Positions 42,015-42,160 of a stretch of 42,160 nucleotides of DNA are shown piece by piece (position 1 is the stretch's first letter; the number at the start of each line of letters is the position of its first letter). Under the pieces are notes generated by a model, which was given only the letters and a program-made list of their open reading frames with translations, searched no databases and was not told where the DNA came from. The stretch comes from an uncultured Lachnospiraceae bacterium (GTDB lineage Bacteria; Bacillota; Clostridia; Lachnospirales; Lachnospiraceae). The position numbers and the translations under genes were made by a program. The stretch is taken from assembly GCA_948473115.1 (NCBI GenBank), contig CAOKWI010000036.1, positions 1-42,160 of the forward strand. Direction: 5' to 3'.

Positions 42015-42160
42015 ATGACTGACAGCGGAAAACTGGATTTACTGTTGACGGAAATGCAGGGTATGAAGCAGGACATGACGGAAATGAAGCAGGAAATGAC
42101 CGCCGTGAAGCAGGACATGACGGAAATGAAGCAGGAAATGACCGCCGTGAAGCAGGACAT
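42015..42160 (+). CDS. Coiled-coil heptad-repeat protein, partial
   Basis: Start of a gene cut off by the window end (48 codons visible). ATG 42015 follows GGGAGGTG. After a short head (MTDSGKLDLLLTEMQG) come heptads alternating KQDMTEM and KQEMTAV, encoded by 42-bp direct repeats with almost no base differences. A long coiled coil is expected. No function is recognised; the rest of the gene is outside the window. Confidence 0.7.
   Translation, partial: MTDSGKLDLLLTEMQGMKQDMTEMKQEMTAVKQDMTEMKQEMTAVKQD

Overview
The window reads as chromosomal DNA of a Lachnospiraceae-type member of the Clostridia (Bacillota). This rests on protein families (DUF5717/DUF5716 pair, HemZ, bifunctional Rel, zf-HC2 anti-sigma, XRE plus small membrane protein), strong AGGAGG-type ribosome binding sites, consensus TTGACA/TATAAT promoters and moderately GC-rich coding sequence. 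Species cannot be named from sequence alone. No rRNA, tRNA, CRISPR array, intact insertion sequence or prophage was seen.

Layout. 1-7303: a promoter, a small MITE-like insertion, then a four-gene operon of uncharacterised proteins (DUF5717, actin/Hsp70-fold DUF5716, a helical-repeat protein, a two-TM coiled-coil protein). 7300-12190: purine genes purB, a PurF paralogue whose glutaminase site is lost, a frameshifted PlsC-type acyltransferase and purC, ending in a strong terminator. 12230-14470: a chemotaxis receptor and a long palindromic element. 14617-18400 (minus): a GT-C-like membrane protein, an OmpR-type response regulator and its histidine kinase. 18486-22291 (plus): VTC-type polyphosphate polymerase domain, DUF4956 membrane protein and a beta-helical carbohydrate-binding lipoprotein, probably controlled by that two-component system. 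22298-24690 (minus): AraC regulator, HD protein, sugar O-acetyltransferase. 24790-26435: sigma factor and anti-sigma factor. 26580-31700: purA, LysR regulator, HAD phosphatase, a small conserved protein, an XRE regulator with a membrane protein, and another small membrane protein. 32329-39743: SEC-C protein, DUF308 membrane protein, CBS protein, apt, rel, MBL hydrolase and hemZ. 40158-42160: a dCache/HD-GYP protein split by a frameshift, and the start of a heptad-repeat protein.

How the genes work together. Purine metabolism recurs: purB and purC serve IMP synthesis, purA and purB make AMP, apt salvages adenine and rel uses GTP/ATP for (p)ppGpp. The two-component system, VTC, DUF4956 and lipoprotein genes look like one cell-surface module.

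The most unusual theme is five tandem-repeat arrays with unrelated units (15, 15, 36, 19 and 46 bp). Each lies in the leader of a different gene, and three run into the ribosome binding site. Two genes are interrupted by +1 shifts in six-base G/C homopolymers. Two intergenic sites share a structured repeat built around TTGGCGAATGCCGCGAG.
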